NCBI GenBank assembly: GCA_041663485.1
Contig: JBAYMO010000012.1
Span: forward strand, 1 to 41,494
Reading direction: 5' to 3'
Length of the DNA stretch: 41,494 bases
DNA from: 02-FULL-45-11b sp041663485
Lineage (GTDB): Bacteria; Patescibacteriota; Patescibacteriia; Buchananbacterales; UBA6539
Shown here: piece by piece, positions 1-6,987 of the stretch
Position numbering within the stretch: the stretch's first letter is position 1
How the letters are laid out: every line of letters begins with the position of its first letter
The notes under the pieces: generated by a model
What the model saw: the letters and a program-made list of their open reading frames with translations, nothing else
What the model was told of the DNA's origin: nothing
Database searches by the model: none
Made by a program: the position numbers and the translations under genes

Positions 1-15
1 AAAGAGATAATAAGA

Positions 16-480
16 ATGAATCTGGTGCAAGCTATGACATCTGCTTTGCCAACTGAAGAAATGCAGAAAATTCATGAAGATATTTCTCACCTAGCCAGAA
101 TATTTTATCGGGGTAATCTAGACAAAGAACGATATTTAGAATTGCTTAAGCAGATTCATCTCGCGGCTCAGGCCGGGCAAGCGGTTTTTGGCAGCCACGA
201 GGAATTTGTCGTCGCGCTTAAATTTTTAAAGATTGATGCCAATGAAGCGGCAAAAATTGTCAAGCATGAACAAGATCATGCTGCCGAGCTGGAAAAGCGC
301 GGCTTACCGGTGAAATATCATCTTCATTTCGGCCGCAACGCCGATGGCAGTTTGGTTTATCTGCCTTTTGTCAGTAGTGCCGGTGAAGTATTAAATTATG
401 ATGAGTATAAGGCATCAACTTCGGCGCCTGATAATTTGAGCGAGCTGGATATCTCTTCAATAGATTTGACCAAGCCATGA
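16..480 (+). CDS. Small hypothetical protein with HExxH motif; 5' end may lie outside the window
   Basis: A 154-residue reading frame of unknown function. The frame stays open to the left edge of the window, with no in-frame stop before position 16, so the true start could lie upstream. A GATAAT-like -10 just before the ATG makes this start plausible in the short-leader style of the window. No signal peptide or membrane segment is visible. The most notable feature is HEQDH in mid-protein, matching the HExxH zinc-protease signature and followed by AAEL, with further His residues (YHLHFG) shortly after. Whether it binds metal cannot be told from the sequence. It ends with TGA about 55 bases before the Nif3-like gene. 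Confidence 0.7.
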   Translation: MNLVQAMTSALPTEEMQKIHEDISHLARIFYRGNLDKERYLELLKQIHLAAQAGQAVFGSHEEFVVALKFLKIDANEAAKIVKHEQDHAAELEKRGLPVKYHLHFGRNADGSLVYLPFVSSAGEVLNYDEYKASTSAPDNLSELDISSIDLTKP

Positions 481-534
481 AAAAGATTTGCTTAATTTCC
501 GTCCCGAATGAACTAAAAAATTTATTTGTCTAAT

Positions 535-1425
535 ATGGATCTAAAATCAGTCGTCAATAAACTTGATATAGAATTCGCAATCAAAGATTTACCCCCCGAC
601 GAACCATTCAGTACTCTTTTGCCTAAGAAGTATGGTGAGGCAGGTATTTTATTTAACCAATATTTTACTGCTGAATATCTTATTAACTTCCATGGCTTGA
701 TGCTAAAAAATTCCGATCAGGTCAATAAAATTTATTTGTCGGTATTTCTTAGCCCGGAAATATTAGACAAAATTTTTTTACGACAGACGGGCGAGGCGTT
801 AATTTTTATCCATCACCCAATGGAGTTTGAATCAAGTGGCCGGGGTTTTCTACCATTGCCTGAAAAATATTTCATTGAGATGCAAAAACGAAAAATTTCT
901 GTATATTCAATTCATACGCCGCTTGATATTCACGGCAGGATTTCGACTAGTCGAAGTATTGCCAAGCTATTAGAATTGCAGTCCCCTCAAGAATATAGTC
1001 GATGCTCAACTGGTTTTGCCGGTATCTTTGGTCAGCTAGAAGATAAAATGCCCTTTGATGAATTTATTGCCTTATTAAAGATAATTTTTAACTTATCAAA
1101 AATTACCTACAAGCAGGAATTGCCGTTTGTTCAAAAAATTGGAATTATTGCCGGAGGTGGGGCAGAGGTGGAGTATATGAAAGAAACAATCAGCTTGGGT
1201 TGTGATACGTATCTATCGGGAGATTATTTGAATAAAGTCCAAACGATTAATTCAAAACATCATCGGGCGGAATATGAAGCCATTAAAGATGAGCTGAAAA
1301 TTAATTTAATTGAGTGTTCCCATTACGCCACAGAGAAAGTGGTTTTAGAAAATGAGATGCAGGACTATTTTCAAAATCTGGGTTTATTAACCGAATATAT
1401 TGATCAAGCGGATTATTGGAAATAA
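535..1425 (+). CDS. Nif3-like dinuclear metal centre protein (GTP cyclohydrolase I type 2 family)
   Basis: A 296-residue cytoplasmic protein. Family landmarks are visible in order: HHP at about residues 93-95, HTPLD at about 127-131, a glycine-rich IAGGGAEVEY segment leading into TYLSGD, and C-terminal ECSHYATEKV. The His, Asp and Glu residues in these blocks are the usual ligands of the two-metal centre. Nif3/YbgI proteins form toroidal hexamers, and their physiological substrate is generally unknown. I chose the ATG at 535. An in-frame TTG at 526 would add three residues, and neither has a Shine-Dalgarno site. The length is somewhat above the minimal family size and below that of versions carrying an inserted domain. 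Confidence 0.85.
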   Translation: MDLKSVVNKLDIEFAIKDLPPDEPFSTLLPKKYGEAGILFNQYFTAEYLINFHGLMLKNSDQVNKIYLSVFLSPEILDKIFLRQTGEALIFIHHPMEFESSGRGFLPLPEKYFIEMQKRKISVYSIHTPLDIHGRISTSRSIAKLLELQSPQEYSRCSTGFAGIFGQLEDKMPFDEFIALLKIIFNLSKITYKQELPFVQKIGIIAGGGAEVEYMKETISLGCDTYLSGDYLNKVQTINSKHHRAEYEAIKDELKINLIECSHYATEKVVLENEMQDYFQNLGLLTEYIDQADYWK

Positions 1426-1429
1426 ATCT

Positions 1430-1525
1430 ATGAAGTTTTTCGGCGCTGAGGTTAAAAAAGATTTTATCTCTAGAATTGCGAGCAAAGATTTGGTGGTCCC
1501 GGTTTTTTTGTATCTCCTTGATTGA
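1430..1525 (+). CDS. Possible 31-residue peptide or gene remnant
   Basis: A short frame begins four bases after the Nif3-like stop codon and encodes 31 residues (MKFFGAEVKK... ending VFLYLLD). There is no Shine-Dalgarno site and no recognised family. It may be chance, a remnant of a decayed gene, or a real micropeptide translated by coupling to the upstream stop. Apart from this, the 251-base gap to 1676 holds only the shared TTAATTTTTTGCGA module and the terminator-promoter pair. Confidence 0.2.
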   Translation: MKFFGAEVKKDFISRIASKDLVVPVFLYLLD

Positions 1526-1574
1526 TAATATTTTTTCATAATTTATTTAGCCTTGTTTACCCCCGAAAATTTAA

Positions 1575-1588
1575 TTAATTTTTTGCGA
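1575..1588 (+). repeat. 14-base module shared with 6258-6271
   Basis: TTAATTTTTTGCGA occurs here and again, identically, at 6258-6271. Both copies are followed within a short distance by a CCT...TCTAAA segment. Here the module lies upstream of the terminator-promoter cassette; at the other locus it lies downstream, so the two blocks appear in opposite order. Function unknown. Confidence 0.6.
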
Positions 1589-1612
1589 TCAATTTCTACT
1601 ACCTCTGCGTCT

Positions 1613-1639
1613 AAAAAATCGCCCTAAAGGCGATTTTTT
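1613..1639 (+). terminator. Intrinsic terminator fused to the next promoter
   Basis: A perfect 11-bp stem, AAAAAATCGCC pairing with GGCGATTTTTT around a CTAAA loop. The T run continues straight into the extended -10 of the dehydrogenase promoter. Nearly the same cassette recurs at 6199-6238. Confidence 0.8.
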
Positions 1640-1647
1640 GGTATAAT
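1639..1647 (+). promoter_or_regulatory. Extended -10 promoter for the dehydrogenase operon
   Basis: TGGTATAAT is a consensus extended -10 (TGnTATAAT) placed 29 bases before the ATG at 1677. There is no clear -35 hexamer, because that position is occupied by the terminator stem. The predicted leader is about 23 bases. Confidence 0.7.
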
Positions 1648-1676
1648 ATGAGATATAAGTATTAACTACCAAAACT

Positions 1677-2414
1677 ATGTTATTAGAAAACAAAGTTGCC
1701 ATTGTCACTGGCGCTGGTAGGGGAATTGGTCAAGGCATTGCTCTGGCTTTAGCTGCCGAAAAATGTAATATCGTGGTTTCGGATATCAATCAAAATGACT
1801 GCGAAAAAGTTGCCGAAGAGCTGGGAAAACTCGGCGTTAAGACTTTGGCGGTTAAATGCGACGTTTCCAATAAATCAGACGTTGAAAATTTATTCAAACA
1901 AACCGTCAAGGAATTTGGCCAGCTTGATATTTTGGTCAATAATGCCGGTATCTTTCCGTTTGTCCCTTTTGCCCAGATGCAAGAATCTGATTGGGACAAA
2001 GTGATCAACGTTAATTTGAAAAGCGTATTTTTATGTTCTCAACAAGCGGCAAAAATTATGTCAGACGGCGGACGAATAATCAACACTTCTTCAGTGGCCT
2101 CAGTTATTGGTTTTGAGGGCTTAGTCCATTATTGCGCTTCTAAGGGCGGCATAAATAGCATGATTCGAGCTTTAGCCTTGGAGTTAGCATCTAAAAAAAT
2201 CACGGTTAACGCCGTAGCACCCGGCGCGATTGATACTCCGGGGGCTAGCGGTGGCGCAGAAGAAACCAAAAAACAGACTATTGCCATGATTCCTTTGGCG
2301 CGCATGGGTTTGCCTGAAGACATTGCCAATACTGTTGTCTTTTTAGCTTCCGAAAAATCCAGTTATATTACTGGTCAGACGATTATTGTTGATGGCGGCT
2401 GGACTTTGAGATAA
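1677..2414 (+). CDS. Short-chain dehydrogenase/reductase (SDR), FabG-like
   Basis: A 245-residue classical SDR, a cytoplasmic NAD(P)(H)-dependent oxidoreductase with a Rossmann fold. The cofactor motif TGAGRGIG is at residues 11-18, NNAG at 88-91, the catalytic Ser at about 138-139, and Tyr152 with Lys156 in YCASK. The C-terminal ITGQTIIVDGGW is typical of FabG-like members. Asp36 at the end of beta-2 (VVSD) leans towards NAD rather than NADP. The substrate cannot be assigned: FabG-type 3-oxoacyl reductase and sugar/alcohol dehydrogenases share this architecture, and no fatty-acid genes are nearby. It is first in a run of closely spaced genes reaching to about 6177. Confidence 0.9.
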   Translation: MLLENKVAIVTGAGRGIGQGIALALAAEKCNIVVSDINQNDCEKVAEELGKLGVKTLAVKCDVSNKSDVENLFKQTVKEFGQLDILVNNAGIFPFVPFAQMQESDWDKVINVNLKSVFLCSQQAAKIMSDGGRIINTSSVASVIGFEGLVHYCASKGGINSMIRALALELASKKITVNAVAPGAIDTPGASGGAEETKKQTIAMIPLARMGLPEDIANTVVFLASEKSSYITGQTIIVDGGWTLR

Positions 2415-2425
2415 TTTTAGTATTT

Positions 2426-2830
2426 ATGAAAAAAATTTATTTAATTTCCGCCGTCACCATAATAATTGGCATAATATTTTATTTGAATGCCGTTCAGTTA
2501 AAATTTTTGTGGGGCGCCCAGCTTTTATTATTGCCAATAATATCCGGTATATTAATGGTATTGGTTCAGCGAGAAGATCGAAGTTATAGATTTTTACCCA
2601 AACTTATTTTTGGTTCATTAATTACTGCTTTTGTTTTTGCCTGCGTCATTCAAGTAATTGAGTGCTTTGATTACAATTACGGTTCGCATTGCCCGATTCC
2701 CAATCTTGCCAGTATTACGCCTTTTGTCTTATTTCTGTCAGGCATTTTTATTTTTGGCGGCTTAATTGGCATTGCCCTTAAAGGTGCTTATTTGTTACTC
2801 AATAAAAATAATGGCTATGGAAAAGCTTAA
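2426..2830 (+). CDS. Four-TM membrane protein, paralogue of the next gene
   Basis: A 134-residue protein with four predicted membrane segments (about residues 4-22, 30-47, 60-80 and 97-122) and no recognised family. It aligns over nearly its whole length with the N-terminal 130 residues of the following gene. Compare YRFLPKLIFGSL with YKFLTKLLLGAL, and FGGLIGIALKGAYLL with VGGLIGVVLKGFYFL. This points to tandem duplication followed by divergence. Two Cys residues lie between the third and fourth segments. The gene follows the dehydrogenase by 11 bases and overlaps the start of the next gene, suggesting translational coupling. Confidence 0.75.
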   Translation: MKKIYLISAVTIIIGIIFYLNAVQLKFLWGAQLLLLPIISGILMVLVQREDRSYRFLPKLIFGSLITAFVFACVIQVIECFDYNYGSHCPIPNLASITPFVLFLSGIFIFGGLIGIALKGAYLLLNKNNGYGKA

Positions 2831-4019
2831 ACCAATAATTCTAATGTCAGTTGCTTGTGCGTTGATTTTTTTGGTAATTAGCTCTTGGGTTTTTAACTAC
2901 GGCTGGTCAATTCTGCCTTATCTAATTCTGGCCGGCTGTTTTTTAGTTTGGGTGCAAAAAGAAACTGTTACTTATAAGTTTTTAACCAAGTTGTTGCTCG
3001 GGGCATTAATTTTTGGTTTTCTGTCTGCAGTTTTGGTTTTTTTTAGAATGTATGTGATGTCTAATTTTGTCTATGATAACCCAATGCCTATTTCCAAATT
3101 ATGGGATCAGGATACCCGGATGATGGCTTTGGTTTTTTTCATTATTAGTTTTGTAGGTGGCCTTATTGGGGTAGTCTTAAAAGGTTTTTATTTTCTATAC
3201 AAAAACAAATTGGATTGGGTAATTGTTTTGCTTGGCCCGCTTTTGGTAGCCATATCTTCGCTAGCGATTTTTAAAGCTAAAATTGGCGGCACAATTATGA
3301 GCCGTCTTTATGGTTGGCCTTATCCTTTTTTAACTCACCAAATCAAAGATGTTTTAGATGGTTTTTCCATTGACAAGTGGAGTTTTTCACCCGGTAGCTT
3401 TTACCATTATGTTATTTTTGATTATCTGTTGTATTTGATATTATTTTTGACAGTCTACTTTGCCATCAAATTGGTTAATAAAAAATTGAAAACAAAAAAG
3501 ATCAACCGTACCATATTTTTATTCGGCTTTATGGTTTTGCTGATACTAAAGTGTACCTCCGCTATGTCAGCTAAGGAATCATACATCTCTTATCAAATCG
3601 CCAACGCCGGGTATTGCCAGCAAAATTCTGATTGCGTCATTGTGGCCAATCAATCACCTTTCAGTTGCGCGATTGTCAGTAATAGAGATAATGCCGACAG
3701 AATTTTGAAACTGGTCAACTCTTATCCTTCAGCCGGTGAACTACAATGTTTAGGCGAGGAAAAGGCGATATGCGTAGATAATAAATGCCGGGTTTTATCT
3801 TATGACAATTCGTCTAATGAAACAAACTGGGAAAAAATCAGGCAGGCGGTTGAAAACTGCGAGGTAGCTTCCGTTAGTCAGACCCATAGTCTGGAAGTTA
3901 AGATAATTTTAAAAAACGGCAAAATGATAATGGCGATAGAACCGGAAATTGATGATATTTTTGACATTGTTAGCCCGACAACCGAGAAATGCGGCTCAAT
4001 TAGAATGGCTACCGAATAA
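2811..4019 (+). CDS. Polytopic membrane protein with Cys-rich extracytoplasmic C-terminal domain
   Basis: About 402 residues. The first 130 duplicate the preceding gene (four TM segments); further TM segments follow at about 140-160, 205-225 and 237-257. From about residue 265 the chain is hydrophilic with regularly spaced Cys (YCQQNSDC, SCAIV, LQCLG, AICVDNKC), suggesting disulfides outside the membrane. A final module, CEVASVSQTHSLEVKIILKN through FDIVSPTTEKCG, looks like a small PepSY-like fold, though I infer that only from its pattern. The start was set at ATG 2811, overlapping the previous gene by 20 bases; a longer frame from 2766 would overlap more deeply without homology support. Function unknown. 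Confidence 0.7.
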   Translation: MAMEKLKPIILMSVACALIFLVISSWVFNYGWSILPYLILAGCFLVWVQKETVTYKFLTKLLLGALIFGFLSAVLVFFRMYVMSNFVYDNPMPISKLWDQDTRMMALVFFIISFVGGLIGVVLKGFYFLYKNKLDWVIVLLGPLLVAISSLAIFKAKIGGTIMSRLYGWPYPFLTHQIKDVLDGFSIDKWSFSPGSFYHYVIFDYLLYLILFLTVYFAIKLVNKKLKTKKINRTIFLFGFMVLLILKCTSAMSAKESYISYQIANAGYCQQNSDCVIVANQSPFSCAIVSNRDNADRILKLVNSYPSAGELQCLGEEKAICVDNKCRVLSYDNSSNETNWEKIRQAVENCEVASVSQTHSLEVKIILKNGKMIMAIEPEIDDIFDIVSPTTEKCGSIRMATE

Positions 4020-4028
4020 TTTTAATAT

Positions 4029-5054
4029 ATGAGGAAAAAATCAATACTTTTATCTGTTACAGTGACTGCGATTGTTGTTTTAGCCATAGGAATTGCGATT
4101 CCTAAATTGACCGTTTACGATAAGATTCCAGTCGATAAAAGTTTCAGAAAAAATGTGATGCAGGCACTTAATGTCCATTATGATAATCCTTTAGAGCGAC
4201 TGGCTTTATGGCTGGGCAAAAGTCGTATAGTTTCCGCCATGCCATTAAGTGCGGAAGTCGAATCGTTTACTTTGTTTCGCATTCCCTTGGGTTTTTTCCG
4301 CGGGATTCCCGATATGAGACTCAGCATATTTTTTAATCTGGCCGGTGATTGGTCAGCCAAGGTTAATTCGGATGTAATCGGTTTTTCTCCGAAATTGTTT
4401 ATTCCAATACCTGATGAGGTGCCGCTTGGCTGGTATGCTCATCAATTAAGCGATTCACGAATAATTTTAACCAAGCAAAAAATTCTGCCAAATATTGGTA
4501 ATACCGAAGGCTATGCCTATGGCGATCAGATTAATATTAGTGTGCTCAAATTTGATAAAGATCCAAAACGTCCTGAAGACTGGCCACAACTTGCCTGGAC
4601 AGAAGACCAGGTTTTAGTTAAGGAAAAATCTTGGACAAATGTCAGCGGTATGACTGCGCTTCGGGTTCGACATGACCCGGGCGGAGCCAGCGGCGGACAG
4701 ATAACTTGGTATCTTTTTGACAATGACCGAGTGTATGAATTATCACTGTATCTGCCGAGTGATCCACCCAACGATGAAACTTTTAGTAAGTTTGTATATC
4801 ATTACGGCGAGCAGATTAGTCAGCAAGCTACAACAACGCAAAATATAAATTCAAACTCATTAAATAGTTTGGCTGAAAAGCTGGCCGAATGTCTGCCTAA
4901 AAGCGATATGGCCAGCCATGAGATTTGCAATGAGCTCTTAAAACAAATAATCGATTTTGAATCCTGTGCGAAAGCCGGTTTTTCTATTATGAAATCAAAT
5001 CCGCCCCAGTGCCAAACGCCAGACGGCAGAAATTTTGTTGAGAGAAGTAAATAA
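4029..5054 (+). CDS. Membrane-anchored extracytoplasmic hypothetical protein
   Basis: 341 residues. A single hydrophobic segment at about residues 6-26 looks like a signal anchor, followed by a long hydrophilic domain with beta-rich character (ITWYLFDNDRVYELSLYL) and no catalytic motif I recognise. The last 40 residues contain CAKAGF...SNPPQCQTPDGRNFVE, a small C-terminal motif found on many unrelated exported proteins of Patescibacteria and relatives, where two Cys flank a proline/glycine turn. It follows the previous membrane protein by nine bases, so the two are probably co-expressed and act at the cell surface. Specific function unknown. Confidence 0.7.
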   Translation: MRKKSILLSVTVTAIVVLAIGIAIPKLTVYDKIPVDKSFRKNVMQALNVHYDNPLERLALWLGKSRIVSAMPLSAEVESFTLFRIPLGFFRGIPDMRLSIFFNLAGDWSAKVNSDVIGFSPKLFIPIPDEVPLGWYAHQLSDSRIILTKQKILPNIGNTEGYAYGDQINISVLKFDKDPKRPEDWPQLAWTEDQVLVKEKSWTNVSGMTALRVRHDPGGASGGQITWYLFDNDRVYELSLYLPSDPPNDETFSKFVYHYGEQISQQATTTQNINSNSLNSLAEKLAECLPKSDMASHEICNELLKQIIDFESCAKAGFSIMKSNPPQCQTPDGRNFVERSK

Positions 5055-5063
5055 TAAAAAATT

Positions 5064-5528
5064 ATGGATGAACAAAACAAAGTAATTAACGGTGATGGTT
5101 TATTAATGAAGGGTGGTGGTATAGTTATTAAGCAAGAAAACGGGAATAAATATGTGTTAATGGTATATCGCACTAAGCACGATGATTGGTCTTTTCCCAA
5201 AGGACACACGGAACATGGAGAATCAATTCAGCAAACTGTCATTCGAGAAGTTAAGGAAGAATGTGGCATCGAAACGGAAATTATTAAAGAGCTTATGCCT
5301 AATAAATATTTTAATCCTAAAAGTAATGAAGAAATTATTTGTTACATGTACTTATTAAAACCAGAAACGTTTGAAATTAAACCGGAAAATGAAGGCGATA
5401 AAGTCGAGTGGATTTTGCTGGATGAAGTGATAAACAAAATATCCCATTCAAATCTAAAAAATTATTTTAACAGGGTGATTGGCGAAGTTATTGAATCGGC
5501 GATTATAAATGAAAATGAAAATAAATAA
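5064..5528 (+). CDS. Nudix hydrolase
   Basis: 154 residues. The Nudix box GX5EX7REVxEExGI is intact at residues 47-69 (GHTEHGE... then REVKEECGIE), giving the Mg-binding helix that hydrolyses a nucleoside diphosphate linked to another moiety. The upstream strand pattern (DWSFPKG) resembles diadenosine polyphosphate or MutT-like members, but the substrate cannot be read from the sequence. The C-terminal VEWILLDEV fits the family. It overlaps the start of the HAD hydrolase by 20 bases, so the two are translationally coupled and may act on related phosphorylated compounds. Confidence 0.9.
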   Translation: MDEQNKVINGDGLLMKGGGIVIKQENGNKYVLMVYRTKHDDWSFPKGHTEHGESIQQTVIREVKEECGIETEIIKELMPNKYFNPKSNEEIICYMYLLKPETFEIKPENEGDKVEWILLDEVINKISHSNLKNYFNRVIGEVIESAIINENENK

Positions 5529-6177
5529 ACAAATTAATTGGTTATTCTTTGACGCCGGCGGTGTTTTACTGGATGAAACCAAGCACGAAGGGCAGAGAAT
5601 AAATTTGATTTTAAAAGCAGTTAAAATTTTTAAACCCGAAATAACCAAAGATGATGTTTTGGCTGTTCGTTTTAAGGCCAGTGCTGCTTTAGGCGGTTTG
5701 ACAGAAAATATTATCAAAATGTTTTTGTCGGATAGTAAAAATATCAAACAAGCCCTGCAATTTATTAACGATCATTGGGATAAAAATCAAAGTTCATTTG
5801 TCAGGCCAGACGCGAAGAATGTGGTAGAAAAATTAGCGGAAAAATTTAACCTCGGTCTTTTAGCTAATCAACCGATTGAAACAAAAGAAAGATTAGAAAA
5901 AGCCGGGGTCTTAAAATATTTCAAGTTTCAAGATGTCTCCGAAGATATTAAATTAAGAAAGCCTGATCCTGAATTTTATAAAGCAATATTTAACGCTACT
6001 GGTGCTGATCCGAAAAAGTCATCTATGATTGATGACAATATTGAAAGGGGATTAATCCCAGCCAAGAACTTAGGCATGACCACTGTTTGGTTTAAACAAG
6101 AAGATAGGGAGGTGTCGGCTGGCGTTGTTGATTATACAATTATGTCATTAGGTGATTTATTGGCAATATTTAATTAG
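5509..6177 (+). CDS. HAD-superfamily hydrolase
   Basis: 222 residues. HAD motif I is FFDAGGVL with the nucleophile at Asp15 but Gly17 at the usual second acidic position, as in several YihX-like members. Motif II is LLAN (residues 117-120), lacking the typical Ser/Thr. Motif III is Lys151 in LRKPDP, and motif IV is MIDDN at 173-177. A helical cap lies between motifs I and II. This is most likely a small-molecule phosphatase, but the motif I and II substitutions leave activity unproven. ATG 5509 overlaps the Nudix gene; ATG 5515 is an alternative two residues later. A terminator follows at 6199. Confidence 0.85.
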   Translation: MKMKINKQINWLFFDAGGVLLDETKHEGQRINLILKAVKIFKPEITKDDVLAVRFKASAALGGLTENIIKMFLSDSKNIKQALQFINDHWDKNQSSFVRPDAKNVVEKLAEKFNLGLLANQPIETKERLEKAGVLKYFKFQDVSEDIKLRKPDPEFYKAIFNATGADPKKSSMIDDNIERGLIPAKNLGMTTVWFKQEDREVSAGVVDYTIMSLGDLLAIFN

Positions 6178-6198
6178 GCAGACGAATTAATGTGAGAC

Positions 6199-6220
6199 AT
6201 CGCCTTTAAGGCGATTTTTT
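6199..6220 (+). terminator. Intrinsic terminator after the HAD gene
   Basis: ATCGCCTT pairs with AAGGCGAT and is followed by a T run ending at 6220. The right half and the sequence beyond it match the cassette at 1629-1657 almost base for base. Confidence 0.8.
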
Positions 6221-6228
6221 GGTATAAT
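6220..6228 (+). promoter_or_regulatory. Extended -10 promoter for the GT2 gene
   Basis: TGGTATAAT, identical to the motif at 1639-1647 and in the same position after a terminator T run. It lies 58 bases before the glycosyltransferase ATG, so the leader would be about 50 bases and would include the right arm of the inverted repeat. Confidence 0.65.
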
Positions 6229-6286
6229 ATGAAATATAAACAATAATTCGTCTGCGCTTAATTTTTTGCGACCTGACTCTAAATAT

Positions 6287-6955
6287 ATGAAAACCACCGC
6301 CATTTTGCCAATTTTTAACGAAGAAAAAACTGTAGCTCAAGTTCTGGCGGTTTTAATTGCATCTCCCTGGCTTGATGAAATAATAGTAATTGACGATGCG
6401 TCCGAGGATAATAGTTTGAAAATAGTAAAACAATTTTCTTCGGAAAAATTAAAGGTTATCCATTTGGATAAAAATTTAGGAAAAAGCGGGGCGGTAAAAT
6501 ATGCCGTTGATCAAACCAAGACTGATGTCTTGTTTTTTTGTGATGGCGATCTGCACGGTTTTAAACAGGAACACATTAATCAGCTTTTGAAGCGTTTAGA
6601 AGCGAAGGAAGAGGTGATGGCGGTGGGTATTATGGATCGGGGATTTTTTCATAATACATTGGTTAAAAAATTTGGTCCTTTGATTACCGGCGAAAGAGCA
6701 ATTTCGTATAAAGTTTTCCAGGAAATTTTACGTAACAATTTTTTAAATGAATTGATGCAAGGCTACAAAATGGAGATAGTCATGAACGAATATTGCGTTA
6801 AGAATAAGATTTATATTCAGAAAGAAATTTTGAAGGGCGTGGAGCAGACGATGAAACCTTATAAAAATAAAAATGGGTTTTGGCTACTGGCCAAAGAAAC
6901 CATGGAACTGGCGGACGCGTTTTTTAGAATAAAATTTCATAGGTTTGGCAAGTAA
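6287..6955 (+). CDS. Family 2 glycosyltransferase (GT-A fold)
   Basis: 222 residues. The N-terminus AILPIFNEEKTV (5-16), the nucleotide-binding IDDASEDNS (35-43), NLGKSGAV (63-70) and the DGD metal motif at 86-88 are classic GT2 features. There is no C-terminal membrane segment, so it is probably a peripheral cytoplasmic enzyme moving a sugar from a nucleotide- or polyprenyl-linked donor. The family resembles dolichol-phosphate mannosyltransferase-like GT2 proteins in its first 100 residues, but the acceptor is unknown. The start at ATG 6287 begins exactly at the conserved strand; the upstream in-frame extension to 6266 has no support. Confidence 0.9.
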   Translation: MKTTAILPIFNEEKTVAQVLAVLIASPWLDEIIVIDDASEDNSLKIVKQFSSEKLKVIHLDKNLGKSGAVKYAVDQTKTDVLFFCDGDLHGFKQEHINQLLKRLEAKEEVMAVGIMDRGFFHNTLVKKFGPLITGERAISYKVFQEILRNNFLNELMQGYKMEIVMNEYCVKNKIYIQKEILKGVEQTMKPYKNKNGFWLLAKETMELADAFFRIKFHRFGK

Positions 6956-6972
6956 GCCGAATTCTTTATTTA

Positions 6973-6981
6973 TGGTAAAAT
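6973..6981 (+). promoter_or_regulatory. Extended -10, leaderless start of the beta-propeller gene
   Basis: TGGTAAAAT ends six bases before ATG 6988. Transcription would begin at or next to the start codon, predicting a leaderless mRNA. Confidence 0.65.
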
Positions 6982-6987
6982 ATAAAT

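Larger units (their letters stand above)
6178..6255. repeat. 78-bp inverted-repeat element enclosing a terminator and promoter
   Basis: GCAGACGAATTA at 6178-6189 is repeated in exact inverted form as TAATTCGTCTGC at 6244-6255. Between the arms lie an intrinsic terminator (6199-6220) and an extended -10 (6220-6228). TTAATT lies just outside both ends (about 6169-6174 and 6258-6263), resembling a short target duplication. The structure is MITE-like, but no transposase is present and only this copy has the arms. Confidence 0.6.

Noticed and set aside
2766..2810. Extended N-terminus of the second tandem membrane protein
   Set aside because: The extra 15 residues overlap deeply with the previous gene and are absent from the paralogous alignment, which begins near ATG 2811.
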